Source: Enterobacter sp. SA187 (GTDB lineage: Bacteria > Pseudomonadota > Gammaproteobacteria > Enterobacterales > Enterobacteriaceae). From it: a stretch of 64,000 bases of DNA. The notes beneath the pieces are model-generated. The model was not told the origin of the DNA. It ran no database searches and was given only the letters and a program-made list of their open reading frames with translations. Shown piece after piece: positions 20,777-29,623 of the stretch. The number at the start of each line of letters is the position of its first letter. Positions within the stretch are counted from its first letter, which is position 1. The stretch lies in NCBI RefSeq assembly GCF_001888805.2, contig NZ_CP019113.1, positions 3,906,001 through 3,970,000 on the forward strand, written 5' to 3'. Position numbers and translations under genes: made by a program.

Positions 20777-22141
20777 ATGTTTATTGGTTTTGACTATGGC
20801 ACCGCCAACTGCTCTGTGGCAGTAATGCGTGACGGCTCGCCGCAGCTGTTAAAAATGGAAAACAATAGCTCGCTGCTGCCCTCCATGCTGTGCGCCCCGA
20901 CGCGCGAAGCGGTCAGCGAATGGCTGCACCGTCATCATGCCGTTCCGGCGACAGAGGGAGAAACCCAGGCGTTGCTGCGCCGGGCGATGAATTACAACCG
21001 CGACGAAGATATCGAGGTGCTGCCGGGCAGCGTGCAGTTCGGCCTCAGTTCCCTGCATCAGTATGTGCAGGATCCGGAGGAGGTCTATTTTGTTAAATCG
21101 CCCAAATCCTTCCTCGGCGCCAGCGGCCTGAAGCCGCAGCAGATCGCGCTGTTTGAAGATCTGGTGTGCGCCATGATGCTGCACATCCGTCTCCAGGCGC
21201 AGACGCAGCTGCCGGAGCCGATTGACCAGGCGGTGATTGGCCGTCCGATCAACTTCCAGGGTCTCGGCGGGGATGAGGCTAACGCCCAGGCGCAGGGGAT
21301 ACTTGCGCGCGCGGCAAAACGCGCCGGATTCCGCGATGTGGTGTTCCAGTATGAGCCGGTAGCAGCGGGTCTGGACTTTGAAGCGACGCTCAGCGGCGAA
21401 AAACGCGTGCTGGTGGTGGATATTGGCGGCGGTACCACCGACTGCTCGCTGCTGCTGATGGGGCCGCAGTGGCATCACCGCAGCGACCGCGACTCCAGTC
21501 TCCTCGGGCACAGCGGCTGCCGCGTCGGCGGTAACGATCTGGACATCGCGCTGGCGTTTAAAAACCTGATGCCGCTGCTCGGCATGGGCGGCCAGACCGA
21601 AAAAGGCATTGCGCTGCCGATCCTGCCGTGGTGGAACGCTGTGGCAATTAACGATGTTCCGGCACAAAGCGATTTCTACAGCACCGCCAATGGTCGCCTG
21701 TTAAACGATCTGGTGCGCGATGCCCGCGATGGCGATAAAGTGGCGCTGCTGACCAAAGTCTGGCGTCAGCGCCTGAGCTACCGGCTGGTACGCAGTGCCG
21801 AAGAGAGCAAAATCGCGCTTTCGGAGACAGATGAGGTCACGGCGCGTCTGCCGTTTATCAGCGACGATCTGGCGACCGCCATTACCCGCGACGGCCTGGA
21901 AGCGGCACTCAGCCAGCCGCTGGCGCGTATTCTGGAACAGGTGCAGCTGGCGCTGGACAGCAGCAATGAAACGCCGGATGTAATTTACCTCACCGGCGGC
22001 AGCGCCCGTTCGCCGCTCATCAAACGCGCGCTGGCGGAAAAACTGCCGGGCATTCCGATTGCCGGCGGCGATGATTTCGGCTCGGTTACCGCCGGACTGG
22101 CGCGCTGGGCGCAGGTACAGTTTGGATCAACAAGGAAATAA
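20777..22141 (+). CDS. yegD: Hsp70-family protein YegD
   Basis: Hsp70/actin-fold ATPase lacking a substrate-binding domain; function not established. 454 residues. ATPase motifs are visible: phosphate 1 ([19 protein letters not shown], residues 2-20), phosphate 2 ([19 protein letters not shown], about 213-231) and the adenosine motif ([18 protein letters not shown]). The next gene, a beta-lactamase, begins 4 nt after its stop with its ribosome site inside the end of yegD. In E. coli a different gene (yegI) follows. Confidence 0.94.
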   Translation: MFIGFDYGTANCSVAVMRDGSPQLLKMENNSSLLPSMLCAPTREAVSEWLHRHHAVPATEGETQALLRRAMNYNRDEDIEVLPGSVQFGLSSLHQYVQDPEEVYFVKSPKSFLGASGLKPQQIALFEDLVCAMMLHIRLQAQTQLPEPIDQAVIGRPINFQGLGGDEANAQAQGILARAAKRAGFRDVVFQYEPVAAGLDFEATLSGEKRVLVVDIGGGTTDCSLLLMGPQWHHRSDRDSSLLGHSGCRVGGNDLDIALAFKNLMPLLGMGGQTEKGIALPILPWWNAVAINDVPAQSDFYSTANGRLLNDLVRDARDGDKVALLTKVWRQRLSYRLVRSAEESKIALSETDEVTARLPFISDDLATAITRDGLEAALSQPLARILEQVQLALDSSNETPDVIYLTGGSARSPLIKRALAEKLPGIPIAGGDDFGSVTAGLARWAQVQFGSTRK

Positions 22142-22145
22142 CGCT

Positions 22146-23000
22146 ATGCCACGGTTTCATCTGATCGTCATGCCATTAATTATTGCGCTGGGCCTGTGCG
22201 GTTTTGCCCGCGCCGACACGCTTTCTGCCGTCAAACAGGCGGAAACCACGCTCGCGGCGCGTGTGGGCTATGCGGAGCTGGATCTGGCTTCCGGTAAGGT
22301 GCTGAACAGCTATCGTCAGGATGAGCGTTTTCCGATGATGAGCACCTTTAAGGTGCTGCTGTGCGGCGCGGTGCTGGCGCGCGTTGACGCCGGGCAGGAG
22401 CAGCTTAATCGCCGCCTGACCTGGCAGAAAGCGGATCTCATCACTTACTCGCCGGTAACGGAAAAGCACCTGGCGGACGGCATGACGGTGGCGGAGCTGT
22501 GCGATGCCGCCATCACCCTGAGCGATAACACGGCGGCCAATCTGCTGCTCTCCACGCTGGGCGGCCCGCAAAAGCTGACAGATTTCATCCGCAAAACCGG
22601 CGATGGGACGACGCGTCTTGATCGCGTGGAGCCGGAACTGAACGAAGCCCTGCCGGGGGACGTGCGTGATACCACCACCCCGACGGCGATGGCGAAAACC
22701 CTGCGTCAGCTGTTAACGGGCGATACCCTGACGGCGGCTTCACGGCAGCAGTTAGCGCGCTGGATGGAAGAGGATAAGGTCGCCGGGCCGCTGCTGCGCT
22801 CGGTCCTGCCTGCGGGCTGGTATATCGCCGATAAAACCGGGGCCGGTGAGCGGGGATCGCGTGGCATTGTTGCAGCCCTGGGGCCGGACGGCACGCCGTC
22901 GCGCATTGTGGTGATTTATGTGACGGGCAGCAAGGCCACCATGGATGAACGTAATAAAGCCATCGCGGCGATTGGCGAGGCGGTGATTAAGCAGTGGTGA
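22146..23000 (+). CDS. Chromosomal class A beta-lactamase, TEM/SHV-like
   Basis: Periplasmic serine beta-lactamase of 284 residues with a signal peptide (about 1-22, ending GFARA). All class A motifs are present: Ser70-x-x-Lys (MSTFK), SDN130 (LSDNTAAN), Glu166 in the omega loop (RVEPELN) and KTG234 ([12 protein letters not shown]). The Cys77 and Cys123 disulfide pair is present as in TEM/SHV. By eye it resembles TEM, SHV and LAP far more than CTX-M; the C-terminal third is strikingly TEM-like. Unusual: Trp165 of TEM/SHV is Val (GTG codon) and Glu104 is Thr. Arg164, Gly238 and Glu240 are the narrow-spectrum residues. No separate promoter or LysR regulator is seen; AGGAAA at the yegD end serves as ribosome site. 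A longer in-frame start at 22059 lies inside yegD and lacks a signal peptide. Confidence 0.93.
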   Translation: MPRFHLIVMPLIIALGLCGFARADTLSAVKQAETTLAARVGYAELDLASGKVLNSYRQDERFPMMSTFKVLLCGAVLARVDAGQEQLNRRLTWQKADLITYSPVTEKHLADGMTVAELCDAAITLSDNTAANLLLSTLGGPQKLTDFIRKTGDGTTRLDRVEPELNEALPGDVRDTTTPTAMAKTLRQLLTGDTLTAASRQQLARWMEEDKVAGPLLRSVLPAGWYIADKTGAGERGSRGIVAALGPDGTPSRIVVIYVTGSKATMDERNKAIAAIGEAVIKQW

Positions 23001-23009
23001 TATGCCCAT

Positions 23010-23085
23010 TGCCCGGCGGCGCTACGCTTGCCGGGCCTGGAACGGCAAATTACCCAGGCCGGGTAAGCGACAGCGCCACCCGGCA
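23010..23085. repeat. REP/BIME element between bla and phoX
   Basis: Two inverted REP-like units (GCCCGGCGGCGCTACGC...GCCGGGCCTGG and CAGGCCGGGTAAGCG...GCCACCCGGCA) fill the gap between the convergent beta-lactamase and phosphatase genes. Typical of intergenic enterobacterial REP sequences and likely part of the 3' ends of both transcripts. Confidence 0.8.
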
Positions 23086-23094
23086 CAAACCCAC

Positions 23095-25068
23095 TCAGGA
23101 TCCAATCACTCCGCCGTCCGCTTTGGTGATCACCACCGTTGACGAGCGCGGGCGCCCATCCGGCCGGTTATCCGGCCAGTTCGACACCGCGCGCGGATTC
23201 GCCGGATCGGTAACATCATCTCCGCCTTCTCCCGGATGCTGAATATTAATAAACAGCGTGCGGTTGTCCGGCGTAAAAGCGATGCCGGTGATCTCACAGC
23301 CGCGCGGCCCGGTCAGGAAACGGCGATAATCATTGGTGCCGGGAATGGTCGCCAGCATCTGGTTATTGCCCATCCCCTCGTAAGCTTTCTGGTTGATGGT
23401 GCTGGAGGAGACGTCCGTCTGGATCCACAGCACGCCCTGATGGTCGAATGACAGGCCGTCCGGGCTGCCGAAGGCCGCGCCCTGCATATTGCCTTTCGCG
23501 TCCGGCTTATCGCCATCGTTACGCCCGGCGAGCACCAGAATATCCCATTTAAAGCGCGCCGCTGCCGGATCGGCGTTATCTTCGCTCCAGTGCATAATAT
23601 GTCCATACACGTTATTGGCGCGCGGGTTCGCCGCATCCACCGGCGCTTTGCCCTCTTTGCCGCGATCGCTGTTATTGGTGAGCGTGCAATAAACGCTGCC
23701 GGCAGCGTGAGGATCGACGGCGATCCACTCCGGGCGATCCATTTTCGTCGCGCCCACCGCGTCCGCCGCCAGACGGGTTTTGATCAGCACATCGCCCTGG
23801 CTTTCAAAGCCCTTGCTTTGATCCAGCCCGTTCTGTCCGAAGACCAGCGGCAGCCAGTCGCCGGTGCCATCTTCATTAAAGCGCGCGACATAGAGCGTGC
23901 CTGACTCCAGCAATTGCATGCTGGCGTCACGGTTGCCCGCATCATATTTTTTATCCGAGACAAATTTATAGATGTACTCGAACTTCTGATCGTCGCCCAT
24001 ATAGACCACGACGCGTTTGTCCGCCGCCAGCGTCACCGCTGCGCCTTCGTGCTTGAAGCGCCCCAGCGCGGTGTGTTTGCGCGGCGTGGAGGTCGGATTG
24101 TACGGGTCGATTTCAACCACCCAGCCAAAGCGGTTCGGTTCGTTTGGGGTTTTATCGACGTTAAAGCGTTCGTCCACTTCGCTCCAGCGGTAGGACTCGT
24201 CGCTGTCGGCGATGCCATAACGTTTTTCCAGCGCGTTGCGGTCGGCTTGTTTAACAAAAATATCTGACCAGTTTTCTTCACAGGTGAGATAGGTGCCCCA
24301 GGGCGTATGGCCGTTGGCGCAGTTCTGCATGGTGCCGAGCACGCGCTCGCCCTGCGGATCGGCGGCGGTTTTCATCAGCATGTGATGACGCGCCGGGCCG
24401 GACAGCTCCATCGGCGTATTAACGGTGATACGGCGGGCATAGTTTGACGGGCGCACCACCTGCCAGTCGCTGCCGCTCTTTTTCACCTCGATCACCGACA
24501 CGCCCATGGCGTTCTGCCCTTTACGGACTTTATCGGCGTTCCAGTCTGCGGTGCCGTCTTTAAACAGCATGCCGTTATCGATGTATTCGTGGTTCATCGC
24601 CAGCAGGCCGTGGGCGGCATTATCTTCACCGCGCGGCAGGCTGAACCAGGCCATGCCGTCATGGTGCATACCCGCCTGCGCCGCCTGTTCTTCAGTGGTG
24701 TTGCTGGCGTCGAATTTGAATTCCGGCATCATGCCTTTGATGCCGGTGGCGTCGCCCCAGCGATAGAATGGACGTGCGATGTAGCCTTCCGGCACCGTTA
24801 CGGTGTCCGCAGTGGAAACAGGAATGCTGGTAAAGCCCAGCGACACCGCTTTCGCCAGCGCCGTCGGCTGCGTCATGGCCGCAAAAGCGCTTTCCGCGCG
24901 CATCAGCGCCGGGAAAGACACCGCCGCGCCCGCGACCGCCCCCATCTGCAAAAAGCGACGGCGTGACAGAAAGACGTCCTTGACGTCCGAAAATACCGGG
25001 TTGGCGCTGGTGTTGCTGATCTCTTCACTGTGTTCTTGTTTGAAGACGGATTTTAATGGCCTGCTCAT
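23095..25068 (-). CDS. phoX: PhoX-family alkaline phosphatase, Tat-exported
   Basis: Predicted calcium/iron-dependent extracytoplasmic phosphomonoesterase (PhoX, formerly DUF839). 657 residues. The N-terminus carries a twin-arginine signal SRRRFLQMGAVAGAAVSFPALM (Tat motif at about residues 35-41). The beta-propeller domain includes the metal-site segment WGTYLTCEENW (about residue 275) and the C-terminal motif RGCEITGIAFTPDNRTLFINIQHPGE. A Pho-box-like sequence precedes it, fitting induction by phosphate starvation via PhoB. Convergent with the beta-lactamase gene; divergent from mdtA. The symbol is by family resemblance. Confidence 0.88.
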   Translation of the reverse strand: MSRPLKSVFKQEHSEEISNTSANPVFSDVKDVFLSRRRFLQMGAVAGAAVSFPALMRAESAFAAMTQPTALAKAVSLGFTSIPVSTADTVTVPEGYIARPFYRWGDATGIKGMMPEFKFDASNTTEEQAAQAGMHHDGMAWFSLPRGEDNAAHGLLAMNHEYIDNGMLFKDGTADWNADKVRKGQNAMGVSVIEVKKSGSDWQVVRPSNYARRITVNTPMELSGPARHHMLMKTAADPQGERVLGTMQNCANGHTPWGTYLTCEENWSDIFVKQADRNALEKRYGIADSDESYRWSEVDERFNVDKTPNEPNRFGWVVEIDPYNPTSTPRKHTALGRFKHEGAAVTLAADKRVVVYMGDDQKFEYIYKFVSDKKYDAGNRDASMQLLESGTLYVARFNEDGTGDWLPLVFGQNGLDQSKGFESQGDVLIKTRLAADAVGATKMDRPEWIAVDPHAAGSVYCTLTNNSDRGKEGKAPVDAANPRANNVYGHIMHWSEDNADPAAARFKWDILVLAGRNDGDKPDAKGNMQGAAFGSPDGLSFDHQGVLWIQTDVSSSTINQKAYEGMGNNQMLATIPGTNDYRRFLTGPRGCEITGIAFTPDNRTLFINIQHPGEGGDDVTDPANPRAVSNWPDNRPDGRPRSSTVVITKADGGVIGS

Positions 25069-25129
25069 AATGACTTCCTGTTACCAGAGGACGGGAAAAT
25101 AACAATGCTGAGCAGTCTATAAACTATTT

Positions 25130-25147
25130 ATTACATTTTTATAACAG
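25130..25147 (-). promoter_or_regulatory. Putative Pho box and -10 of phoX
   Basis: On the minus strand the 18 bases CTGTTATAAAAATGTAAT form two 7-bp repeats (CTGTTAT, ATGTAAT) with a 4-bp AT spacer, as in the consensus CTGTCAT-A4-CTGTCAT. Eight bases downstream is TATAGA (25116-25121), a good -10 at the distance usual when PhoB replaces the -35. About 62 nt from the phoX start codon. Confidence 0.6.
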
Positions 25148-25202
25148 TCGCAGGCAGAGCGTCCGCCCCTTGTCATTCGGACAAATCCACACAGTGTTTC
25201 AT

Positions 25203-25220
25203 ATTTCCTCCATTTTTCTG
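25203..25220 (+). promoter_or_regulatory. Possible BaeR-binding site upstream of mdtA
   Basis: ATTTCCTCCATTTTTCTG shares the TCTCCAT-like core of the remembered BaeR box (TTTTTCTCCATNATTGGC) and lies about 65 nt before the mdtA start. The right half deviates, so this is a candidate only. Confidence 0.4.
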
Positions 25221-25283
25221 CGGCCTGGCATTACTAAACTAGTATCATTCTGCTTAATGTTTCAGGAAGAGATACGAATAACG

Positions 25284-26501
25284 ATGAAAGGCCGTAATAA
25301 TACCCGCTGGATGCTTCTCGCAGGACTGGTCATCGCCGCCCTTGCCGCTGCCTGGTACTGGCACGCTCATTCTGCCGCCCCCGCCGGACAGCAGCGCCAG
25401 GCCGGAGCCGGACGTCACGGCGCGGGCATGCGCGGCCCTTCACTTGCGCCGGTACAGGCGGCCACCGCCACCCGCGAGGCCGTGCCCCGTTATCTGAGCG
25501 GTCTTGGCACCATTACGGCCGCGAATACCGTTACCGTGCGCAGCCGTGTCGACGGTCAATTGCTGGCAGTGCATTTCCAGGAAGGCCAGCAGGTGAAAAA
25601 AGGCGATCTGCTCGCCGAAATCGATCCCAGCCAGTTTAAGGTCGCCCTTGCCCAGGCCCAGGGGCAACTGGCCCGCGATAAAGCGACGCTGGCAAACGCC
25701 CGCCGCGATCTGGCCCGCTATCAGCAGCTGGTGAAAACTAATCTGGTGTCCCGTCAGGAGCTGGATGCCCAGCAGGCGCTGGTCAGCGAAAGCGAAGGCA
25801 CCATCAAGGCCGATGAAGCCGCCGTCGCCAGCGCGCAGTTACAGCTGGACTGGAGCCGCATCACCGCGCCGATAGACGGTCGCGTTGGCTTAAAACAGGT
25901 GGATGTCGGCAACCAGATTTCCAGCGGTGATACCACCGGTATTGTGGTGATCACCCAGACGCACCCCATCGATCTGATCTTCACCCTGCCGGAAAACGAC
26001 ATCGCCACTATTGTGAAAGCGCGCAACGCCGGGCAGACGCTGAGCGTCGAAGCCTGGGACCGCACCAACAAGCAGAAGCTGAGCACCGGCACCCTGTTGA
26101 GTCTGGATAACCAGATCGACGCCACCACCGGCACCATCAAACTTAAAGCCCGCTTTGAGAATCAGGACGACGCCCTGTTCCCCAACCAGTTCGTCAATGC
26201 GCGCATGCTGGTGGATACCGAACAGGACGCGGTGGTGATCCCGGCTGCCGCCCTGCAAATGGGTAACGAGGGCAATTTCGTCTGGGTGCTGAACGATCAG
26301 AACACCGTCAGCAAACACACCGTCACGCCGGGCATTCAGGACAGCCAGAAAGTGGTGATCGCCGCCGGGCTTTCCGCCGGGGATCGCGTGGTCACCGACG
26401 GTATCGACCGTCTGACCGAAGGGGCGAAAGTGGAAGTGGTGGACGCGCACGACGCCAGCGCCGCACCGGCAAAAAGCACCGCTAAAGGAGCGAAATCCTG
26501 A
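25284..26501 (+). CDS. mdtA: Multidrug efflux membrane-fusion protein MdtA
   Basis: Periplasmic adaptor of the MdtABC RND pump (exports bile salts, novobiocin and similar), linking MdtB/MdtC to TolC. 405 residues from the ATG at 25284 ([15 protein letters not shown]). The open frame extends back to 25170, but that part lacks homologous sequence. A membrane anchor (residues 10-28), lipoyl half-motifs ([26 protein letters not shown]), an alpha-hairpin coiled coil and the beta-barrel are visible. The stop overlaps the mdtB start by 1 nt. Confidence 0.96.
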   Translation: MKGRNNTRWMLLAGLVIAALAAAWYWHAHSAAPAGQQRQAGAGRHGAGMRGPSLAPVQAATATREAVPRYLSGLGTITAANTVTVRSRVDGQLLAVHFQEGQQVKKGDLLAEIDPSQFKVALAQAQGQLARDKATLANARRDLARYQQLVKTNLVSRQELDAQQALVSESEGTIKADEAAVASAQLQLDWSRITAPIDGRVGLKQVDVGNQISSGDTTGIVVITQTHPIDLIFTLPENDIATIVKARNAGQTLSVEAWDRTNKQKLSTGTLLSLDNQIDATTGTIKLKARFENQDDALFPNQFVNARMLVDTEQDAVVIPAAALQMGNEGNFVWVLNDQNTVSKHTVTPGIQDSQKVVIAAGLSAGDRVVTDGIDRLTEGAKVEVVDAHDASAAPAKSTAKGAKS

Positions 26502-29500
26502 TGCAGGTGTTACCGCCCAGCCGCACCGGCGGCCCGTCCCGTCTGTTTATTTTACGTCCGGTCGCCACCACGCTGTTGATGGTGGCGATTTTACTCGCCG
26601 GGATCATCGGCTATCGGTTTCTTCCCGTTTCCGCCCTGCCGGAGGTGGATTACCCGACCATTCAGGTCGTCACCCTCTACCCCGGCGCCAGTCCGGATGT
26701 GATGACCTCTGCGGTGACCGCGCCCCTTGAGCGCCAGTTCGGGCAGATGTCCGGCTTAAAACAGATGTCGTCGCAAAGCTCCGGCGGCGCGTCGGTGGTG
26801 ACGTTACAGTTCCAGCTTTCGCTGCCGCTGGACGTCGCCGAGCAGGAGGTGCAGGCCGCGATCAACGCCGCCACTAACCTGCTGCCGTCGGACCTGCCGA
26901 ACCCGCCGGTCTATAACAAAGTGAACCCTGCGGATCCGCCGATCATGACGCTGGCCGTAACCTCCAGCGCCATGCCGATGACGCAGGTGGAAGACATGGT
27001 GGAAACCCGTGTCGCGCAGAAAATTTCCCAGGTGGCAGGCGTCGGTCTGGTGACCTTATCCGGCGGGCAGCGTCCTGCGGTGCGGGTAAAACTTAACGCC
27101 CAGGCCATTGCTTCCCTCGGCCTGACCAGCGAAACCATTCGCACCGCCATCACCAGCGCTAACGTTAACTCCGCCAAAGGCAGCCTCGACGGCCCGACGC
27201 GGGCAGTGACGCTGTCAGCCAACGACCAGATGCAGTCCGCCGAAGAGTACCGTAAGCTGATTGTCGCGTACCAGAACGGTGCGCCGATCCGCCTGGGTGA
27301 CGTCGCCACCATCGAACAGGGAGCGGAAAACCGCTGGCTGGGCGCATGGGCCAACAAAGAGCAGGCGATTGTCATGAACGTGCAACGCCAGCCGGGGGCC
27401 AATATTCTTGATACCGCCGACAGCATCCGTGCCATGCTGCCGCAGTTAACCGCCAGCCTGCCGAAATCCGTTGAGGTAAAAGTCCTTTCCGATCGCACCA
27501 CCAATATTCGCGCCTCGGTGTCTGACACCCAGTTTGAGCTGATGCTGGCCATCGCGCTGGTGGTGATGATCATCTATCTGTTTTTGCGTAACGTCCCGGC
27601 GACCATTATTCCCGGCGTCGCGGTGCCGCTGTCATTAATCGGCACTTTTGCGGTAATGGTGTTCCTCGATTTTTCCATCAATAACCTGACGCTGATGGCG
27701 CTGACCATCGCCACCGGCTTTGTGGTGGATGACGCCATTGTGGTGATCGAAAACATCTCCCGCTATATCGAAAAAGGCGAAAAGCCGCTGGCGGCGGCGC
27801 TGAAAGGCGCGGGGGAGATCGGCTTTACCATCATCTCCTTAACCCTGTCGCTGATTGCGGTGCTGATCCCGCTGCTGTTTATGGGGGACATCGTCGGGCG
27901 GCTGTTCCGCGAGTTTGCCGTCACCCTGGCGGTGGCGATTCTGATTTCCGCCGTGGTGTCGCTGACGCTGACGCCGATGATGTGCGCGCGCATGTTGAGC
28001 GCCGAATCGCTGCGCAAGCAGAACCGCTTCTCCCGCGCATCGGAGCGCTTTTTTGAACGGGTGATCGCCGCTTACGGGCGCGGGCTGGCGAAAGTGCTCA
28101 ACCATCCGTGGCTGACGCTGGGCGTGACCTTCGCCACCCTGCTGCTGTCGGTGTTGCTGTGGGTGATGATCCCGAAAGGCTTCTTCCCGGTGCAGGATAA
28201 TGGCATTATTCAGGGCACCTTACAGGCGCCGCAGTCGGCGTCCTTTGCCAGCATGGCCGAACGCCAGCGCCAGGTGAGCGATATTGTGTTGAAGGATCCG
28301 GCGGTGGAAAGCCTGACGGCCTTTGTCGGCGTTGACGGCACTAACCCGTCGCTGAACAGTTCACGCCTGCAAATCAACCTTAAACCGCTGGACGATCGCG
28401 ACGACCGCGTGCCGGAGGTGATCGAGCGGCTGCAAAACGCGGTGGCAAAAGTGCCCGGCGTGGCGCTCTACCTGCAACCGACCCAGGATCTGACTATCGA
28501 CACCACCGTCAGCCGCACGCAGTATCAGTTTACGTTGCAGGCAACGTCGCTGGAGGCGCTCAGCACCTGGGTGCCGCAGCTGATGAGCAAGCTGCAAACG
28601 CAGCCGCAGCTGGCGGATGTGAGCAGCGACTGGCAGGACAAAGGCCTTGCGGCTTATATCAACGTCGATCGCGACAGCGCCAGCCGCCTGGGCATCAGCA
28701 TGGCGGATGTGGATAACGCCCTGTATAACGCCTTCGGGCAGCGGCTGATCTCCACCATCTACACCCAGGCGAATCAGTACCGCGTGGTGCTGGAGCACGA
28801 CACCACCCAAACGCCAGGGCTGGCGGCGCTGGACACGGTACGGCTGACGGGGAGCGACGGCGGCGTGGTGCCGCTCAGCGCCATTGCGAAAGTGGAACAG
28901 CGCTTTACCCCGCTGTCGATCAACCATCTCGACCAGTTCCCGTCCACCACCATCTCCTTTAACGTGCAGGACGGCTATTCGCTGGGCGAAGCGGTGCAGT
29001 CGATTCTGGACACGGAAAAAACCATTAGCTTCCCGACGGATATCACCACCCAGTTCCAGGGCAGTACGCTGGCCTTCCAGGATGCCCTCGGCAGTACGGT
29101 GTGGCTGATCGTCGCAGCGGTGGTGGCGATGTACATCGTGCTCGGCGTGCTGTACGAAAGCTTTATCCATCCGATCACTATTCTCTCCACGCTGCCCACG
29201 GCAGGCGTTGGTGCGCTGATGGCGCTGATGCTGGCAGGGGCGGAACTGGATGTGATCGCCATTATCGGCATCATTTTGCTGATCGGTATCGTCAAGAAAA
29301 ACGCCATCATGATGATCGACTTTGCGCTGGCCGCCGAGCGCGAACAGGGCATGACCCCACGGGAGGCGATCTATCAGGCCTGCCTGCTGCGTTTCCGGCC
29401 GATCCTGATGACCACCCTCGCCGCCCTGCTCGGCGCGCTGCCGCTGATGCTCAGTACTGGCGTCGGCGCGGAGCTGCGTCGTCCGCTCGGTATCGGTATG

Positions 29501-29623
29501 GTGGGCGGTCTGCTGGTGAGCCAGGTGCTGACGCTCTTTACCACACCGGTGATTTACCTGCTGTTCGACCGGCTGGCGCTGTCGCTGCGCCGCCGTTTCC
29601 CGGCGCGTAATGAGGAGGCGTAA
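26501..29623 (+). CDS. mdtB: RND multidrug transporter subunit MdtB
   Basis: Proton-driven inner-membrane RND pump subunit that forms heterotrimers with MdtC. 1040 residues with twelve membrane helices and two large periplasmic loops. The helix 4 motif [19 protein letters not shown] contains the paired aspartates of the proton relay. The [17 protein letters not shown] motif (about residue 927-943) and the [19 protein letters not shown] repeat are family signatures. The start codon overlaps mdtA, and mdtC begins directly after the stop. Confidence 0.97.
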   Translation: MQVLPPSRTGGPSRLFILRPVATTLLMVAILLAGIIGYRFLPVSALPEVDYPTIQVVTLYPGASPDVMTSAVTAPLERQFGQMSGLKQMSSQSSGGASVVTLQFQLSLPLDVAEQEVQAAINAATNLLPSDLPNPPVYNKVNPADPPIMTLAVTSSAMPMTQVEDMVETRVAQKISQVAGVGLVTLSGGQRPAVRVKLNAQAIASLGLTSETIRTAITSANVNSAKGSLDGPTRAVTLSANDQMQSAEEYRKLIVAYQNGAPIRLGDVATIEQGAENRWLGAWANKEQAIVMNVQRQPGANILDTADSIRAMLPQLTASLPKSVEVKVLSDRTTNIRASVSDTQFELMLAIALVVMIIYLFLRNVPATIIPGVAVPLSLIGTFAVMVFLDFSINNLTLMALTIATGFVVDDAIVVIENISRYIEKGEKPLAAALKGAGEIGFTIISLTLSLIAVLIPLLFMGDIVGRLFREFAVTLAVAILISAVVSLTLTPMMCARMLSAESLRKQNRFSRASERFFERVIAAYGRGLAKVLNHPWLTLGVTFATLLLSVLLWVMIPKGFFPVQDNGIIQGTLQAPQSASFASMAERQRQVSDIVLKDPAVESLTAFVGVDGTNPSLNSSRLQINLKPLDDRDDRVPEVIERLQNAVAKVPGVALYLQPTQDLTIDTTVSRTQYQFTLQATSLEALSTWVPQLMSKLQTQPQLADVSSDWQDKGLAAYINVDRDSASRLGISMADVDNALYNAFGQRLISTIYTQANQYRVVLEHDTTQTPGLAALDTVRLTGSDGGVVPLSAIAKVEQRFTPLSINHLDQFPSTTISFNVQDGYSLGEAVQSILDTEKTISFPTDITTQFQGSTLAFQDALGSTVWLIVAAVVAMYIVLGVLYESFIHPITILSTLPTAGVGALMALMLAGAELDVIAIIGIILLIGIVKKNAIMMIDFALAAEREQGMTPREAIYQACLLRFRPILMTTLAALLGALPLMLSTGVGAELRRPLGIGMVGGLLVSQVLTLFTTPVIYLLFDRLALSLRRRFPARNEEA

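Noticed and set aside
22059..22145. Earlier start for the beta-lactamase
   Set aside because: It would place 29 residues of out-of-frame yegD sequence before the signal peptide.
23010..23085. Mobile-element scar flanking the beta-lactamase
   Set aside because: The sequence is an ordinary REP/BIME; there are no terminal inverted repeats with target duplication and no transposase.
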